DNA of 64,000 bases from NCBI RefSeq assembly GCF_900890425.1, contig NZ_CAAHFG010000001.1:4092001-4156000 (forward strand), given 5' to 3'. The notes beneath the pieces were generated by a model. The model saw only the letters and a list, made by a program, of their open reading frames with translations. It made no database searches and was not told the origin of the DNA. Source of the DNA: Pontiella desulfatans. Its GTDB lineage: Bacteria; Verrucomicrobiota; Kiritimatiellia; Kiritimatiellales; Pontiellaceae. A program made the position numbers and the translations under genes. This document shows, one piece after another, positions 17,797-26,890 of the stretch; the first letter of the stretch is position 1, and every line of letters starts with the position of its first letter.

Positions 17797-18834
17797 TTAC
17801 TGGGCTCCCTTGGCCGCTCGCATCAGCGCCTCGAGGTTGGCTGGCGGAATGTCCGGCAGGATGGCCTCATGGCTGGGCGAGATGATCAATCCGGTCGGGA
17901 AGATGTTCCGCAGTTCCCGCACCTTGGCGGCCACCTCTTCGGGCGTACCGTTCACCAGCAGGTTCTGCGCATCCACGCCGCCGCAGAACGAGACTTGGTC
18001 GCCATAGCTGTCCTTCAGCCCCTGCGGCTCCATGCCTGCGGCCAATGCCTGGATCGGGTGCACGACATCCACGCCGCTTTCGATCAGGTCGGGAATAATA
18101 TTCGAGACCGCGCCGCAGGAATGATAAACCACCTTCAGCCCATAGGATTTCGCCTGTTCAATCAGACGGATATTGCATGGTGTCACGAATTCATGCAACA
18201 GCTCCGGCGACACCATCAGCCCCTGCTGGCTGCCCATGTCGTTGCCAATCAGCACGGCATGGATCTTGTCGGCCACCGCTTCGTAGAAAACCCGGTTGGC
18301 TTCCATATAGAAGTCCGTGCAGCGGTTGATGACCGCATGGTACATTTCCGGCGAGTCATACATCATCATCATGGCCTCTTCCATACCGAAGGCCGCATTG
18401 GTGTCCTGGAAGTGCGACGACCAGAGAATGCCCATGATCGCGCGGTCATCCGGAAGCTCGTCCACCATCTTCCGGCACAGATCGGGATCGATATGGTTTG
18501 AGGGATCCGGCCAGTCGAAGTCGTTGATGCGTGCCGGATCCTCCACGCCTTCGAAAAAGCCGTGTTCGCCCAGCGTGCGCTCCTCGTTCTCCAACTTGCC
18601 GTGGCTTGAAAAATCAAGCGCCATATGGATGGCGTCCGCCGATGGCGAATGGTATGGCATTTCGATCGGCAGCACATCGTCGTCGAGCTTCAGACTCAGC
18701 TCCAGCACATTGTTAACTCCGAAATATTCGAATAGCCCGTCATAGGCCGCCGTGGTCGGCAGGCCCAGCCAGGTTGCCGGCCGATCCACCGGCCTGCGTT
18801 CAATGGTGGCGATGAAACGTTCGATATGGTTCAT
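17797..18834 (-). CDS. Uroporphyrinogen decarboxylase family protein (UroD/MtaA-like)
   Basis: 345 residues of the UroD/MtaA/CmuA TIM-barrel family. Recognisable segments are the opening ERFIATIERRPVDRPATW, a conserved YHSCGAVSNIIPDLIESG near the C-terminus and a final SFCGGVDAQ. True HemE has a different N-terminal substrate signature. This shorter, glycoside-cluster-linked group is abundant in Lentisphaerae and Kiritimatiellota and may act in methyl transfer or an unknown decarboxylation. It lies 20 bp downstream of the GH29 fucosidase on the same strand, so an operon under the divergent AraC regulator is likely. Confidence 0.8.
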   Translation of the reverse strand: MNHIERFIATIERRPVDRPATWLGLPTTAAYDGLFEYFGVNNVLELSLKLDDDVLPIEMPYHSPSADAIHMALDFSSHGKLENEERTLGEHGFFEGVEDPARINDFDWPDPSNHIDPDLCRKMVDELPDDRAIMGILWSSHFQDTNAAFGMEEAMMMMYDSPEMYHAVINRCTDFYMEANRVFYEAVADKIHAVLIGNDMGSQQGLMVSPELLHEFVTPCNIRLIEQAKSYGLKVVYHSCGAVSNIIPDLIESGVDVVHPIQALAAGMEPQGLKDSYGDQVSFCGGVDAQNLLVNGTPEEVAAKVRELRNIFPTGLIISPSHEAILPDIPPANLEALMRAAKGAQ

Positions 18835-18854
18835 TACACTTTCCCCTCATTTGA

Positions 18855-20342
18855 TTAACGCATGATGCGGAACACATAGGCATGCGCGCACGGTTTCTTC
18901 TCCGGCAGCTTGATTTGCAGCGCCCACTGCCTGCGCTCCCATTCCAGGGTTCCTTTGTGGCCAATCAGCTCAACGCCCTTGATCCCATGATTGTAAAAGG
19001 CGGTGCCGAAGGTCTCGATCGACAACACACCGGATTCGGGCCACCCCAACGCGATGGCATAGAGCTGCCCGTTGCGGGTCGTGAAGCGAATATCCAGATC
19101 GGTAAAGCCGTCGAATTTCATATCCGAAAGATGCCCCACCTTGGTTTCGGTCGGCCCCTCCCCGAAATAGATCCACGGTCGGCTTCCATAGATGGCCTCG
19201 CCGTTCAGTTTCAGCCAGCGCCCCATCTCGCGAAGAATCCGCTGCTGCTCCGGCGGGATCGTTCCATCCGGGTGCGGCGCAACATTCAGCAGCAGGCAAC
19301 CGTTCTTACTGACAATATCCGCTAGATCATGAATCAGGCGTTCGGTGCTGTAGTATTCAATGTCCGATGAGGATGACCACGTTTTCGGGGAAATGGACGT
19401 GTCGGTGAGCCAGGGTTCGGGATAGATTTCCGGCATGCGGGAACGTTCCAGATCCACGGTTCCAACCCCCAGCGGAAAATCCGGGCGCTTGAAGGTCAGC
19501 ACAAATTCCTGCTTCCGCTCATCCGCTTGGTTATAGGCATAAGCCAGCATTTCCCGACGGATCGTTTCAGACAGAATCTGCACGCGGTTATCGAACCAAA
19601 GCAGATCCGGGGAATAGCCATCGACCACTTCCTTCACCTTTTCCAGCCAGACCCGTTCCCACTCGGCGGAAGGCATCGGCGAGGCCGCACGGGAAAGGGA
19701 ACCGCCGGGAAGCCTCTGTGCGGTTTTAGGCAGCTTCGGGCCATAGAGTCCGGCGTTCGCGGGATCGGCACAATCAGTCCCCTCCTGCCAGGTCGGAAAC
19801 CAGCCCCAGTGCCATGAATGATGCAAGCTGACCACATACTTCAACCCCCGCTCACGAATGGCTTTTCCCATCTCCCCCACCACATCGCGCTTCGGCCCCA
19901 TGTCCGCCGCATTCCACGGATTCACCTTCGAGGCCCACATGGAAAAGCCGTCGGCATGTTCACCCACCGGCCCGGCGAACCGTGCGCCGGCTTCCACAAA
20001 AAGGTCGGCCCATTCATCGGCGTTGAACTTGGGCGCGGTGAACAGCGGCACGAAATCCTTATAACCAAACTCATCGAGCGCGCCGTAGGTTTCCACGTGC
20101 AAGACATGGTTTGGATGTCCGGCGCGGTACATGTTGCGGCCATACCAGTCGCTATTCCCGGGCGCATTGGGAACGGAATAGATTCCCCAATGGGCATAGA
20201 TGCCGAACTTCGCATCCTGGAACCATTCCGGGCACTCGTAGGCTCTCAACGATTCCCAGTCGGCTTTGAAGGGTGCCGCGCCGGCCACCGGAAAAACGGA
20301 AGTAGCAACCACGATTGTTGCAACAATTGTTTTGAAATTCAT
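18855..20342 (-). CDS. Alpha-L-fucosidase, GH29, secreted
   Basis: 495 residues, signal peptide ending near VAGAAP. GH29 hallmarks: [19 protein letters not shown] near the N-terminus, YGRNMY, a HSWHWGW segment, and LLWFDN with the predicted nucleophile Asp251. [20 protein letters not shown] segment and [14 protein letters not shown] are also typical. It should release L-fucose from fucosylated glycans (algal fucoidan or host-type glycans), consistent with the sulfatase elsewhere in the window. The acid/base residue cannot be assigned safely. Divergent from the AraC gene at 20425, with an 82-bp shared control region. Confidence 0.9.
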   Translation of the reverse strand: MNFKTIVATIVVATSVFPVAGAAPFKADWESLRAYECPEWFQDAKFGIYAHWGIYSVPNAPGNSDWYGRNMYRAGHPNHVLHVETYGALDEFGYKDFVPLFTAPKFNADEWADLFVEAGARFAGPVGEHADGFSMWASKVNPWNAADMGPKRDVVGEMGKAIRERGLKYVVSLHHSWHWGWFPTWQEGTDCADPANAGLYGPKLPKTAQRLPGGSLSRAASPMPSAEWERVWLEKVKEVVDGYSPDLLWFDNRVQILSETIRREMLAYAYNQADERKQEFVLTFKRPDFPLGVGTVDLERSRMPEIYPEPWLTDTSISPKTWSSSSDIEYYSTERLIHDLADIVSKNGCLLLNVAPHPDGTIPPEQQRILREMGRWLKLNGEAIYGSRPWIYFGEGPTETKVGHLSDMKFDGFTDLDIRFTTRNGQLYAIALGWPESGVLSIETFGTAFYNHGIKGVELIGHKGTLEWERRQWALQIKLPEKKPCAHAYVFRIMR

Positions 20343-20424
20343 TTACAAATGCCCCTTCACGAATACATGCGAATGAGCTTCCCCGAAAACAGAAAGTGTG
20401 TCTATATCCGCAACTGGATAAGTT

Positions 20425-21279
20425 ATGTCTAATGCTGTCAAAATCACGCAACGCGCCGGGGCCTATGAACATCCGTTCTCAGGGCGAGGCATTGAATTCA
20501 ACCCCCTTGGAACCGGAACCGACCAAGCCGGGATTTCCCTCCACGAGGCCGGATACGACCCCTGCAACAGCGACTGGAACTTTCCCAGCGTGCTCAGCCC
20601 GTTCTGGCGCGTCTACTATAACTCCGAACCCTCCCACTGCATTGTATTCGGCGACGAATTCCACCAACTGGGCCCCGACCATATCGTCCTGATTCCCGAC
20701 CATCGGTTCTTCCACTGCCTCGGCCAGCACCCCACCCCGTCCTTCTGGATCCATTTTTCCTACAACCGCAATCCGGCCCCGGGCCAACCCATCCCCATCC
20801 TGCTCCCGCCCGAAAAAACCGAGGTGGATCTAATCCGGTCAATCTCACAACTGGCCGCGGGCGACCAGCCACCGAACCGCAACCGGATCTACCACCTCGC
20901 CCTGGCCCTGCTGAACCTGCTCATTTCCCGGCCGGAAATCGCGTGGCGCCCCTCGTTGCCCGAACCACTCACCCACCTCATCCGGTTCATTGAAAACAAC
21001 GCCCACTTGAAAGTCCCCAACCAGCGCCTCGCCCAAGAGATCGGGGTCAGCGTGGAAGGGGTCTACCGGCTGTTCCGCAAGCACCTCGGAACCAGCCCGG
21101 CGAACTACATCAACCAGATCCGCATCCGCAAGGCCAGCCACCTGCTGCTCGGCACCCAAACCAGTATCGACGGGATCGCCGAAGCCACGGGCTTCCCGAA
21201 CCGCGCCTACTTCAGCCGTGTCTTCAAGCTGGTCACCAACACCACCCCCGCCGCCTTCCGAGACCGTCCAAACGGGTAA
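20425..21279 (+). CDS. AraC family transcriptional regulator
   Basis: 284 residues. The N-terminal about 150 residues form a cupin-like sensor domain. The C-terminal about 100 residues are a double helix-turn-helix: first helix pair NQRLAQEIGVSVEGVYRLF, second SIDGIAEATGFPNRAYFSRVF, with the P-x-x-F/Y-R near the end (TPAAFRDR). Divergent to the fucosidase-UroD pair, which it most likely activates in response to a sugar ligand; this is inferred from position only. Confidence 0.9.
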   Translation: MSNAVKITQRAGAYEHPFSGRGIEFNPLGTGTDQAGISLHEAGYDPCNSDWNFPSVLSPFWRVYYNSEPSHCIVFGDEFHQLGPDHIVLIPDHRFFHCLGQHPTPSFWIHFSYNRNPAPGQPIPILLPPEKTEVDLIRSISQLAAGDQPPNRNRIYHLALALLNLLISRPEIAWRPSLPEPLTHLIRFIENNAHLKVPNQRLAQEIGVSVEGVYRLFRKHLGTSPANYINQIRIRKASHLLLGTQTSIDGIAEATGFPNRAYFSRVFKLVTNTTPAAFRDRPNG

Positions 21280-21318
21280 ACCACGGCATACACAGAAAAC
21301 ACGGAAGGACAGGTTTAT

Positions 21319-21381
21319 TGGAAGGCGAGGCGCTGTCCGAGTCCCTCGTCCGCACTGGCTCGGGCAGCGCCTCGCCCTCCA
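21319..21381. repeat. Long inverted repeat in the AraC-DUF1835 spacer
   Basis: GGCGAGGCGCTGTCCGAG pairs with the downstream CTCGGGCAGCGCCTCGCC around a 21-nt centre. It is related in style (GGAGGGCGAGG) to the dispersed repeats at 24.2-25.0 kb. The rest of the 21280-21563 spacer shows nothing coding. Confidence 0.65.
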
Positions 21382-21563
21382 TCCCATTTTAATTGCCAAC
21401 TCCAGCTGTCCGGCCATTTCGCAAAGCCTTTTACTTGTCTGGCAAAACCAACCAACCCACACTGGTTGCCAGAACCTTTCGCTCTGCAACTCGACATACT
21501 TCATTCGGGCTTGCGCTGGATGCAGCGATGCTTAGGAGGCGGGCAAGGTTGATAGGGAATGAA

Positions 21564-22478
21564 ATGGGAAACACACTTCACATCACAAGTGGCGACTGCG
21601 CGGGCGAAAGGCTGGCGGAGGCCGGACTTCCCGGGGAGGTGTTGGTTTGGCGCGACATCCTGTATGACGGCCCCCGGCATCCCGGCTGGCCCGATGAGGA
21701 TAGCCTCGATGCCCGCGCGGCCTTCCTTTCAGAAACAACCGCAGGTGGATTGGGCAAGGAACCCATTCTCGAGACGCTGCACAGCCAGTACCGCAAACTG
21801 GCGAAAGCGGCAACGTATGAAGGTATCGTCTTGTGGTTCGATGCATGTCTCTTCGACCAGTCCATGCTCGCGCATATCCTGACGTGTCTACGCCTAAAAG
21901 CGATTGGCAGCGTGGAACTCCTCTGTGTCGATGCATTCCCGGGGATTGAACCGTTCAACGGGCTCGGGCAACTGCAACCCGGTCAGCTTGCAACCCTTTA
22001 TGACAGCCGGTGTCCGGTCTCGGATGAAACGTTCCGGTTTGCCGAGGTGGTCGACAAGGCCTTTGCAACCCAGGATTCCATCTTGTTTCGAGAACTGTCG
22101 GAAATGGCCGAAGCGCCCTTGGCCTGGGTTCCCGCCGCCGTAGCACGGTGGATGCAGGAAAAGCCCAACCCCGGGAACGGATTGGGCCGGCTTGAGGCTC
22201 TTGCCCTCGCCGCCATTGGGGAAGGAAACGAAACACCGGGCTCCATCTTTGCCTCCGTTGCGTCCGCCGACGCGCCACCCCAATACTGGGGCGACACAAC
22301 ACTATGGACCAAGATCAACGGACTTGCGGATCGCACACCTCCACTCGTGCAAATCCAAGGCCCGGCAGATCGGTTGCCCCAATGGGAAAGTGAACTATCG
22401 CTCGCGGACTTCAGAATCGCCGCATTGCCGAACCGCGATCAACCCATTAGGCAAACCAGGCGCGCTCGCGGCCGTTGA
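21564..22478 (+). CDS. DUF1835 domain protein
   Basis: 304 residues from ATG 21564. The N-terminus LHITSGDCAGERLAEAGLPG and VLVWRDILYDGP are the family signature (LHITNGD...GxxGE.L.WRD.L). A conserved WFDACLFDQ segment follows. Function unknown; the fold is thought to be nuclease- or phosphatase-unrelated alpha/beta. A longer frame back to 21393 reads through the repeat and is rejected. The 3' end overlaps the convergent DoxX-fusion gene by 32 bp. Confidence 0.75.
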   Translation: MGNTLHITSGDCAGERLAEAGLPGEVLVWRDILYDGPRHPGWPDEDSLDARAAFLSETTAGGLGKEPILETLHSQYRKLAKAATYEGIVLWFDACLFDQSMLAHILTCLRLKAIGSVELLCVDAFPGIEPFNGLGQLQPGQLATLYDSRCPVSDETFRFAEVVDKAFATQDSILFRELSEMAEAPLAWVPAAVARWMQEKPNPGNGLGRLEALALAAIGEGNETPGSIFASVASADAPPQYWGDTTLWTKINGLADRTPPLVQIQGPADRLPQWESELSLADFRIAALPNRDQPIRQTRRARGR

Positions 22479-23946
22479 GCTTTTCCAGGGTTTTGATGGT
22501 AATGTTGACATCGTTCACGAGTTGGAAATCGAACATGCCGACACAGATGAAATCGGCGCCGTTCTTGAATGCCCACTTGAAACCATCCTCCGGTCGAATG
22601 GCACCGGCGGCCAAGACCTTGAAGCCCATCACCGGCACCTTGGCATCGGCGACAAACTCGATGGTTTTGTCGGGGAACGGGCAAAAGCAATTGTCGTGGA
22701 ACTGGTCGTGGTCGAGACTGCGCTTGCCGTCCACCTCGAACGGCTTGCGGTTTTCGCGTGGATGGGCCGACCAATAGTTGTCGTGGTGCATCGTCTTCAT
22801 GTAGTAGTCGGGAACAATGCCGGCGTTCTTGCAGGCAACCAGCGAATCGGTCGTGTGTGCGCCCAGCCCCGCAACGAGGCCCTGCTTGCGAATGTGGTTG
22901 AGCATCAGTTCAATTTTATCGAGCTCGCCATCGCGCACCAGCCAGTCGCACCAATTCCCCTGCACCTGGATGATCTCGGCACCGAAATCGATCGCCTCAT
23001 CGATCCGCCTCAGGTAGTCGCCTTCGTGCGGCGCCACCTGCGAGATCACCTTGATCTTCCCGCCGGTAACCTCCTTGTATTTCTTCAGCACCTTGTTCGA
23101 AGGGAATCCAATGTTGATGGCGTTGATCCCGGCCTGCTCCGCCAATTGCAGGGTTTCGAAAACCTTGCGTTCGGTGTTGTAGGCCCGGGAAAGCTTCGAG
23201 ACATAGCGCAGGTCGCGCGCGTGCGTCCAACCGCCGATCAGGTTGCCGCCCAGCACCAGACGGCTGATTTCGTGATTGCCCAGTTTGCCTTTCGGCAGCT
23301 CGCCCTTCAGTTCGCCGATGTCAACCGCGCCAACGGTGATGGTTGCACCGGACATGACATCCACGCCGTGTTCCTTGTGGTTCCGGTGTCCGCCCAACCC
23401 CATAAGCCCCAGCACCGGAAGCGTGAACAGGTTGGCCAGCGATTCCCGGCGGGACGAACCGCCCTGCCCGGCCTTGGCGGGTTTCTTGGAAAACTCGACC
23501 GCATGCAGCCCATATCCCTTCTCCTGCATGAAGAACAAAGCCAGCAGCACCATGGCTTCGAGAAAGATGCGGTTAACGATAAACACATTGCCTTCCATCC
23601 CTCCCATCAACGTGGCCCCGAATGGCGGATAGGCAAAATAGTAGAGCGTCAGCAAAACAACCCCGGAGGCCGATGCGGCGCGAATGAAACAGCCCAGGAA
23701 CAGCGCCAGCCCGATGGCAATCAGGCCGTAGACGTTTGCAAAATCCACAACGCCCATCAACGCCTCGGACGAAGCCAGCCCATGGTAGAACCCCGCAAAC
23801 GGCCCCGTGGCATGGTTCAGGAATCCCGCCGCCGTCCAATCCTCGGCAGCCCGTTTGCTCAGGCCTTCATAGAGGAAATGCCACCCGACCGCCACCCGCA
23901 GCACGGTGATCGCCAATCGATTCCAGTTTTCACGCTTCATAGCCAA
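22447..23946 (-). CDS. DoxX-like membrane domain fused to a TIM-barrel (aldo/keto reductase-like) protein
   Basis: 499 residues. Residues 1-150 are a four-helix DoxX/SURF4-like membrane domain, starting RLAITVLRVAVGWHFLYEGLSK. Near residue 160 is SSRRESLANLF followed by a hydrophobic run, which looks like a twin-arginine export signal, now internal. The remaining about 300 residues begin ISRLVLGGNLIGGW, resembling aldo/keto reductases with Tat signals. Repeated beta-strand/Gly patterns (INAINIGFPSN, GAEIIQVQGNWCDW, VPVMGFKVLAAGAI) are consistent with a barrel. The classic AKR Asp-Tyr-Lys-His tetrad is not obvious, so enzyme activity is uncertain. Likely anchored to the inner membrane with the barrel outside. 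Confidence 0.65.
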   Translation of the reverse strand: MAMKRENWNRLAITVLRVAVGWHFLYEGLSKRAAEDWTAAGFLNHATGPFAGFYHGLASSEALMGVVDFANVYGLIAIGLALFLGCFIRAASASGVVLLTLYYFAYPPFGATLMGGMEGNVFIVNRIFLEAMVLLALFFMQEKGYGLHAVEFSKKPAKAGQGGSSRRESLANLFTLPVLGLMGLGGHRNHKEHGVDVMSGATITVGAVDIGELKGELPKGKLGNHEISRLVLGGNLIGGWTHARDLRYVSKLSRAYNTERKVFETLQLAEQAGINAINIGFPSNKVLKKYKEVTGGKIKVISQVAPHEGDYLRRIDEAIDFGAEIIQVQGNWCDWLVRDGELDKIELMLNHIRKQGLVAGLGAHTTDSLVACKNAGIVPDYYMKTMHHDNYWSAHPRENRKPFEVDGKRSLDHDQFHDNCFCPFPDKTIEFVADAKVPVMGFKVLAAGAIRPEDGFKWAFKNGADFICVGMFDFQLVNDVNITIKTLEKLNGRERAWFA

Positions 23947-24208
23947 CCTTTCGTAAACAGTGCGAAATAAACCGACCCTTTGTAGCTGATTGGGGTGGAC
24001 AGGTCTACTCTTTCACGACAGCGCGGAGCACCGTCGCCCCCCTATCGGACGTTGAGGCCAACGCCCCTCCAGTTTCCCCTGCCGTGTCTTCGGTGTGTTC
24101 CATGACTCCCAATCCCGTACGCACCGCATCATTTTGCACTAAATCATTTTGCCTAAATCCGTCAGCACCGTTTTTGAGACCCCGTCGCAACGAACTGGAG
24201 GGCGAGGT

Positions 24209-24313
24209 TCCATCCGAGCCGCCCGCCAGATCGGATCGTTATTCACCGCAAACCTCCTTCGCCAAGGCTACGGCGGTCAAGCATCGCGCAGGGAAACGCA
24301 AAGACGGGGCGGG
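24209..24313. repeat. Dispersed repeat B, copy 1
   Basis: Matches 24909-25014 over about 105 bp with a few substitutions; both contain the core CGCCAAGGCTACGGCGGTCA. Confidence 0.75.
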
Positions 24314-24490
24314 AATTAATTCTGGAGTACGGAGGGAACTGAAAGGCCACGCCGCTTTAAAAACCGGTGCGGATGGTATTTCTACAGGACAATTGAACGA
24401 CAAGACTATTTCGGTGCGGGTGGATTTTTTGAACCACAGCGCCCGCACCGGAAATAGTCCTGTTGTTAATCGTCTTGTGAAAAAAAATGG

Positions 24491-24572
24491 TTGGAGGGCG
24501 AGGTTCCATCCGAGCCGTTCGTGGAGGGGCGGACGCCGTCCGCCCGGGCGCACGGCGTGCGCCCCTCCAGCA
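24491..24572. repeat. Dispersed repeat A, copy 1 (GC-rich palindromic)
   Basis: 82 bp beginning TTGGAGGGCGAGG and ending CCTCCAGCA, nearly identical to 24823-24904. The inside holds the dyad GGCGGACG-C-CGTCCGCC. Confidence 0.8.
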
Positions 24573-24620
24573 AGGCATCGCAGGCGTTGGGATGGCCACG
24601 AAGAGGCGCAAAATTCACAA

Positions 24621-24663
24621 GACAGGATCATAGAATGACAGGATCATGGAATGACAGGATCAT
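24621..24663. repeat. Short tandem repeat, 16-bp unit
   Basis: Unit GACAGGATCATRGAAT, about 2.7 copies. A related GACAGGATCATTGAAT sits at about 52496, before the RNase H gene. Confidence 0.7.
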
Positions 24664-24822
24664 TTGCTTAACCGCGAATGAACACTAATTTCCCCTGCGC
24701 CCGCACCGGAAATGGTCCTGTTATAAATAGTCCTGTAAAATCTCTCCGTCCGCACCGAGAATCATTTTGCCAAAATCCTGCCCAGCCCGGCCATGAGCAG
24801 GCAAGAAAGCCCGCTCCACATA

Positions 24823-24904
24823 TTGGAGGGCGAGGTTCCAATCGAGCCGCCCGTGGAGGGGCGGACGCCGTCCGCCCGGGCGCACGGCGTGCGTCCCTCC
24901 AGCA
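24823..24904. repeat. Dispersed repeat A, copy 2
   Basis: 82-bp partner of 24491-24572, with only a handful of differences, in the same orientation. Confidence 0.8.
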
Positions 24905-24908
24905 ACGA

Positions 24909-25014
24909 TTCCATCCGAGCCGCCCGCCGCACCGGATCGTTATTCGCCGCAAACTTCCTTCGCCAAGGCTACGGCGGTCAAGTATCGCGCAGGGAAACGC
25001 AAGGACGGTGCGGG
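24909..25014. repeat. Dispersed repeat B, copy 2
   Basis: Partner of 24209-24313. It directly follows repeat A copy 2, so A and B may be one composite unit. Confidence 0.75.
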
Positions 25015-25094
25015 CGGATTATTTGACAGAATGATTTGGTGGCAGAATAATTTTGCGGCGCAGCAGCCCTGGAGCAACAGTGCTTAACAGCAAC

Positions 25095-26009
25095 CTAAAT
25101 TTCAGCATTTTTAACGGCGGAGTTGGCGGCGATGAGCAACTTTCTCATGACCGCCGTAAGCGCGACCATTTTGGGGCGGTGGTTTTCATTTACCAGACGC
25201 TGGTAGAACTCGCGCAGAACGGGGTTGTATGTCCTGGCGTTCATGGCAGCCATGTACAGACAGGAGCGCAGCCTGCGCCTTCCTCCGCAGACATGCCGTC
25301 TGCCGGACTTGCCCCCGCTGTCCCGGTTGAAGGGAGCGAGTCCCGCCAGCGACGCGATCTCCCTGCGCGAAAGCGTGCCGATCTCGGGGAGATGGGCGAG
25401 CAGTGTCACCGCATTGACGATGCCCAGACCTTTGATGGACTGGATGCACTTGGCCTTCTTCGTCATGGTTGCGTCTTCGGCAAGGGTGTCAGTGATTTTC
25501 GCTTCGATTTTCTCGAGCTGCTTTTCAAGCCATTTGAGGTGCTGTTTGATCAGTCTGATCATCTCCGGCTCGTCGGCGGTTCCCAAGCGGTTCTTCTCGG
25601 CCGTATGCATGTCGCTCAGGTGCACCCTTCGGTCAACGAGAGCGGTGAGCCTACGCTGCGCAGAGGAAGGCTTCTTGGACGGCTTGGGCTCGGTGTGCGA
25701 CGCAAAGTCGCAAATCATCCGCGCGTCGATCGGGTCGGTCTTGGCGATCTGCCCCATGCCCAGCGCGAAGTGCCGGACACGCGACGGGTTCACGATGCTC
25801 GCGGTGCCGTCGGCGGCCATCACCATCCAGGCGGCCATGCGTTCGTAGCCTCCCGTGGACTCGAAGACATAGTGGGCGTTGCCCGCCCAGTTCATAAGCG
25901 CCGTGGCACCCTCGCAGGTGTTGTCGAAGCGCCGCGCTGTTTTTCCATTGAAGGCGTCCAGATGCTTCTTGGAAACATCGACGCCGCAGTATACTTTTTC
26001 CATGTTCAT
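25095..26009 (-). CDS. IS110 family transposase
   Basis: 304 residues, apparently intact. The N-terminal DEDD (RuvC-like) domain shows GVDVSK, FESTGGY and KTDPIDARMICDF. The C-terminal Tnp20 domain shows IKGLGIVNAVTLLAHLPEIG and the catalytic-Ser region FNRDSGGKSGRR. ATG 26009 has GGAG 5 nt upstream. IS110 enzymes are guided by a bridge RNA encoded in the element's own non-coding end. The structured sequence just upstream (26010-26213) is the place to look for it. Exact element ends were not determined, because IS110 lacks inverted repeats. Confidence 0.92.
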   Translation of the reverse strand: MNMEKVYCGVDVSKKHLDAFNGKTARRFDNTCEGATALMNWAGNAHYVFESTGGYERMAAWMVMAADGTASIVNPSRVRHFALGMGQIAKTDPIDARMICDFASHTEPKPSKKPSSAQRRLTALVDRRVHLSDMHTAEKNRLGTADEPEMIRLIKQHLKWLEKQLEKIEAKITDTLAEDATMTKKAKCIQSIKGLGIVNAVTLLAHLPEIGTLSRREIASLAGLAPFNRDSGGKSGRRHVCGGRRRLRSCLYMAAMNARTYNPVLREFYQRLVNENHRPKMVALTAVMRKLLIAANSAVKNAEI

Positions 26010-26213
26010 ATTTGCTCCTACTTGCTAATGCGAGCTCGCTCGTACGGCTCATGCAACAGTTCGAGTTCAATATGGCAACCATCCGGCGGATCCGGGCTCC
26101 AGGACGTTCGCCCAAGGCGAACCAGTGCGCGACGATCTCACCGGACGGGAACCTCTCCCGGCTGGCCGGCCGGGGGAGGCACTCCTCTACGAGGATTGCA
26201 CAACCCCTTTCAC
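26010..26213 (-). ncRNA. Candidate IS110 bridge RNA region
   Basis: The about 200 nt upstream of the transposase, read on the minus strand, are densely self-complementary: TTCGCC-TTG-GGCGAA, paired CCCCCGGCCGG / CCGGGAG blocks and a GGATCCGCCGGAT dyad. In IS110-group elements the bridge RNA is encoded upstream of the transposase in the left end, so position and strand fit. No sequence homology to a known bridge RNA is claimed. Confidence 0.45.
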
Positions 26214-26268
26214 GGGAAAAAGGATTTCTCCGACGCTATAGAAATTCATTCTCAAAATCCTTTTTCCC
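26214..26268. repeat. 14-bp inverted repeat, A/T-rich
   Basis: GGGAAAAAGGATTT pairs perfectly with AAATCCTTTTTCCC around a 27-nt loop. It lies between the IS110 upstream region and the truncated integrase. A second dyad (GCGCCGACG-G-CGTCGGCGC) follows at 26303-26321. Confidence 0.7.
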
Positions 26269-26347
26269 TACCTGTTTTGAGTTGGTTGGAAAACATACAA
26301 GTGCGCCGACGGCGTCGGCGCTTTCCGTTGTGCGGGCGGTTGAGGAG

Positions 26348-26728
26348 TCAAAAGACGGCCTGCCATGGGAGTTGAATGCCGAAATGACGAATTAGGCGGC
26401 CTGACCCTTTTTTCCAGTCGTAGGCCGCCGGCCAGTCCAGTTCCGTCATTTCCAGAAACAGGATTCTGAGTGCGTAAATGACTTGGCGCAACTGCCAGAC
26501 CTTAAAACCGGGCGTTCTGCCTAACACATCGAGATAGGAATCGAGATAGGCAGAAGACACAGCGTTCAGTTTAAGCCCGTCCAGCCCATAAACGAACTCC
26601 TGCGCACGCCGCACATGCCACTCAGCATTTCGGCCGGAGACCCCGTATTTGGCGAGCTTCTCGGCATACTTGCCCCAGAACACCTGCTCTTTGCCCGACA
26701 TTTTTCTTTTCACATGCTCTTTAGCCAT
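26348..26728 (-). pseudogene. Truncated integron-type tyrosine recombinase (intI remnant)
   Basis: 126 residues covering only the N-terminal SAM-like DNA-binding domain. FWGKYAEKLAKYGVSGRNAE, VRRAQEFV, YLDSYLDVLGR and WQLRQVIYALRILF match the long-form integron integrases of environmental bacteria. The catalytic domain (R-H-R-Y residues, about 200 residues) is absent. Similarity stops near 26400, beside the IS110-linked segment, and the frame ends at 26348. It points away from the plus-strand low-GC genes to its right, the usual integron layout. The remnant cannot catalyse cassette movement; an integrase elsewhere would be needed. Confidence 0.7.
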
Positions 26729-26800
26729 GCATTCTACCTATCACATAAAAAAAGGCCTGTTAAGGAAATAGATAGGCAGATGCCGTTTCTGCCTAATCAA

Positions 26801-26810
26801 CTGTTCGATC
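26801..26810 (+). other. Possible attI recombination point
   Basis: CTGTTCGATC lies about 75 bp upstream of the integrase remnant start, beside a GGCAGATGCCGTTTCTGCC dyad. attI sites recombine at G|TT, which would be after 26803. Only position and a short match support it. Confidence 0.25.
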
Positions 26811-26890
26811 ATGAAAAAATATCATTGTCATCCCATAGATATTGAAAAAAAAGGCTGGCATGTGCCGTTGAAATCCTCCACTCGGAGGGT

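Larger units (their letters stand above)
23947..25094. other. Repeat-rich non-coding spacer
   Basis: About 1.15 kb with no credible gene. It contains two 82-bp copies of one repeat (24491-24572, 24823-24904), two copies of about 105 bp of another (24209-24313, 24909-25014), a short tandem array (24621-24663) and shorter duplicated pieces (CGCCCGCACCGGAAAT near 24439 and 24699). All open frames across it are low-complexity products of the repeats. The right end is the IS110 boundary region. Confidence 0.7.

Noticed and set aside
22192-23970. 592-codon plus-strand frame
   Set aside because: Antisense to the DoxX fusion and overlapping the DUF1835 gene out of frame.
24621-24663. CRISPR-like short repeats
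   Set aside because: Direct tandem units without spacers and no cas genes in the window.
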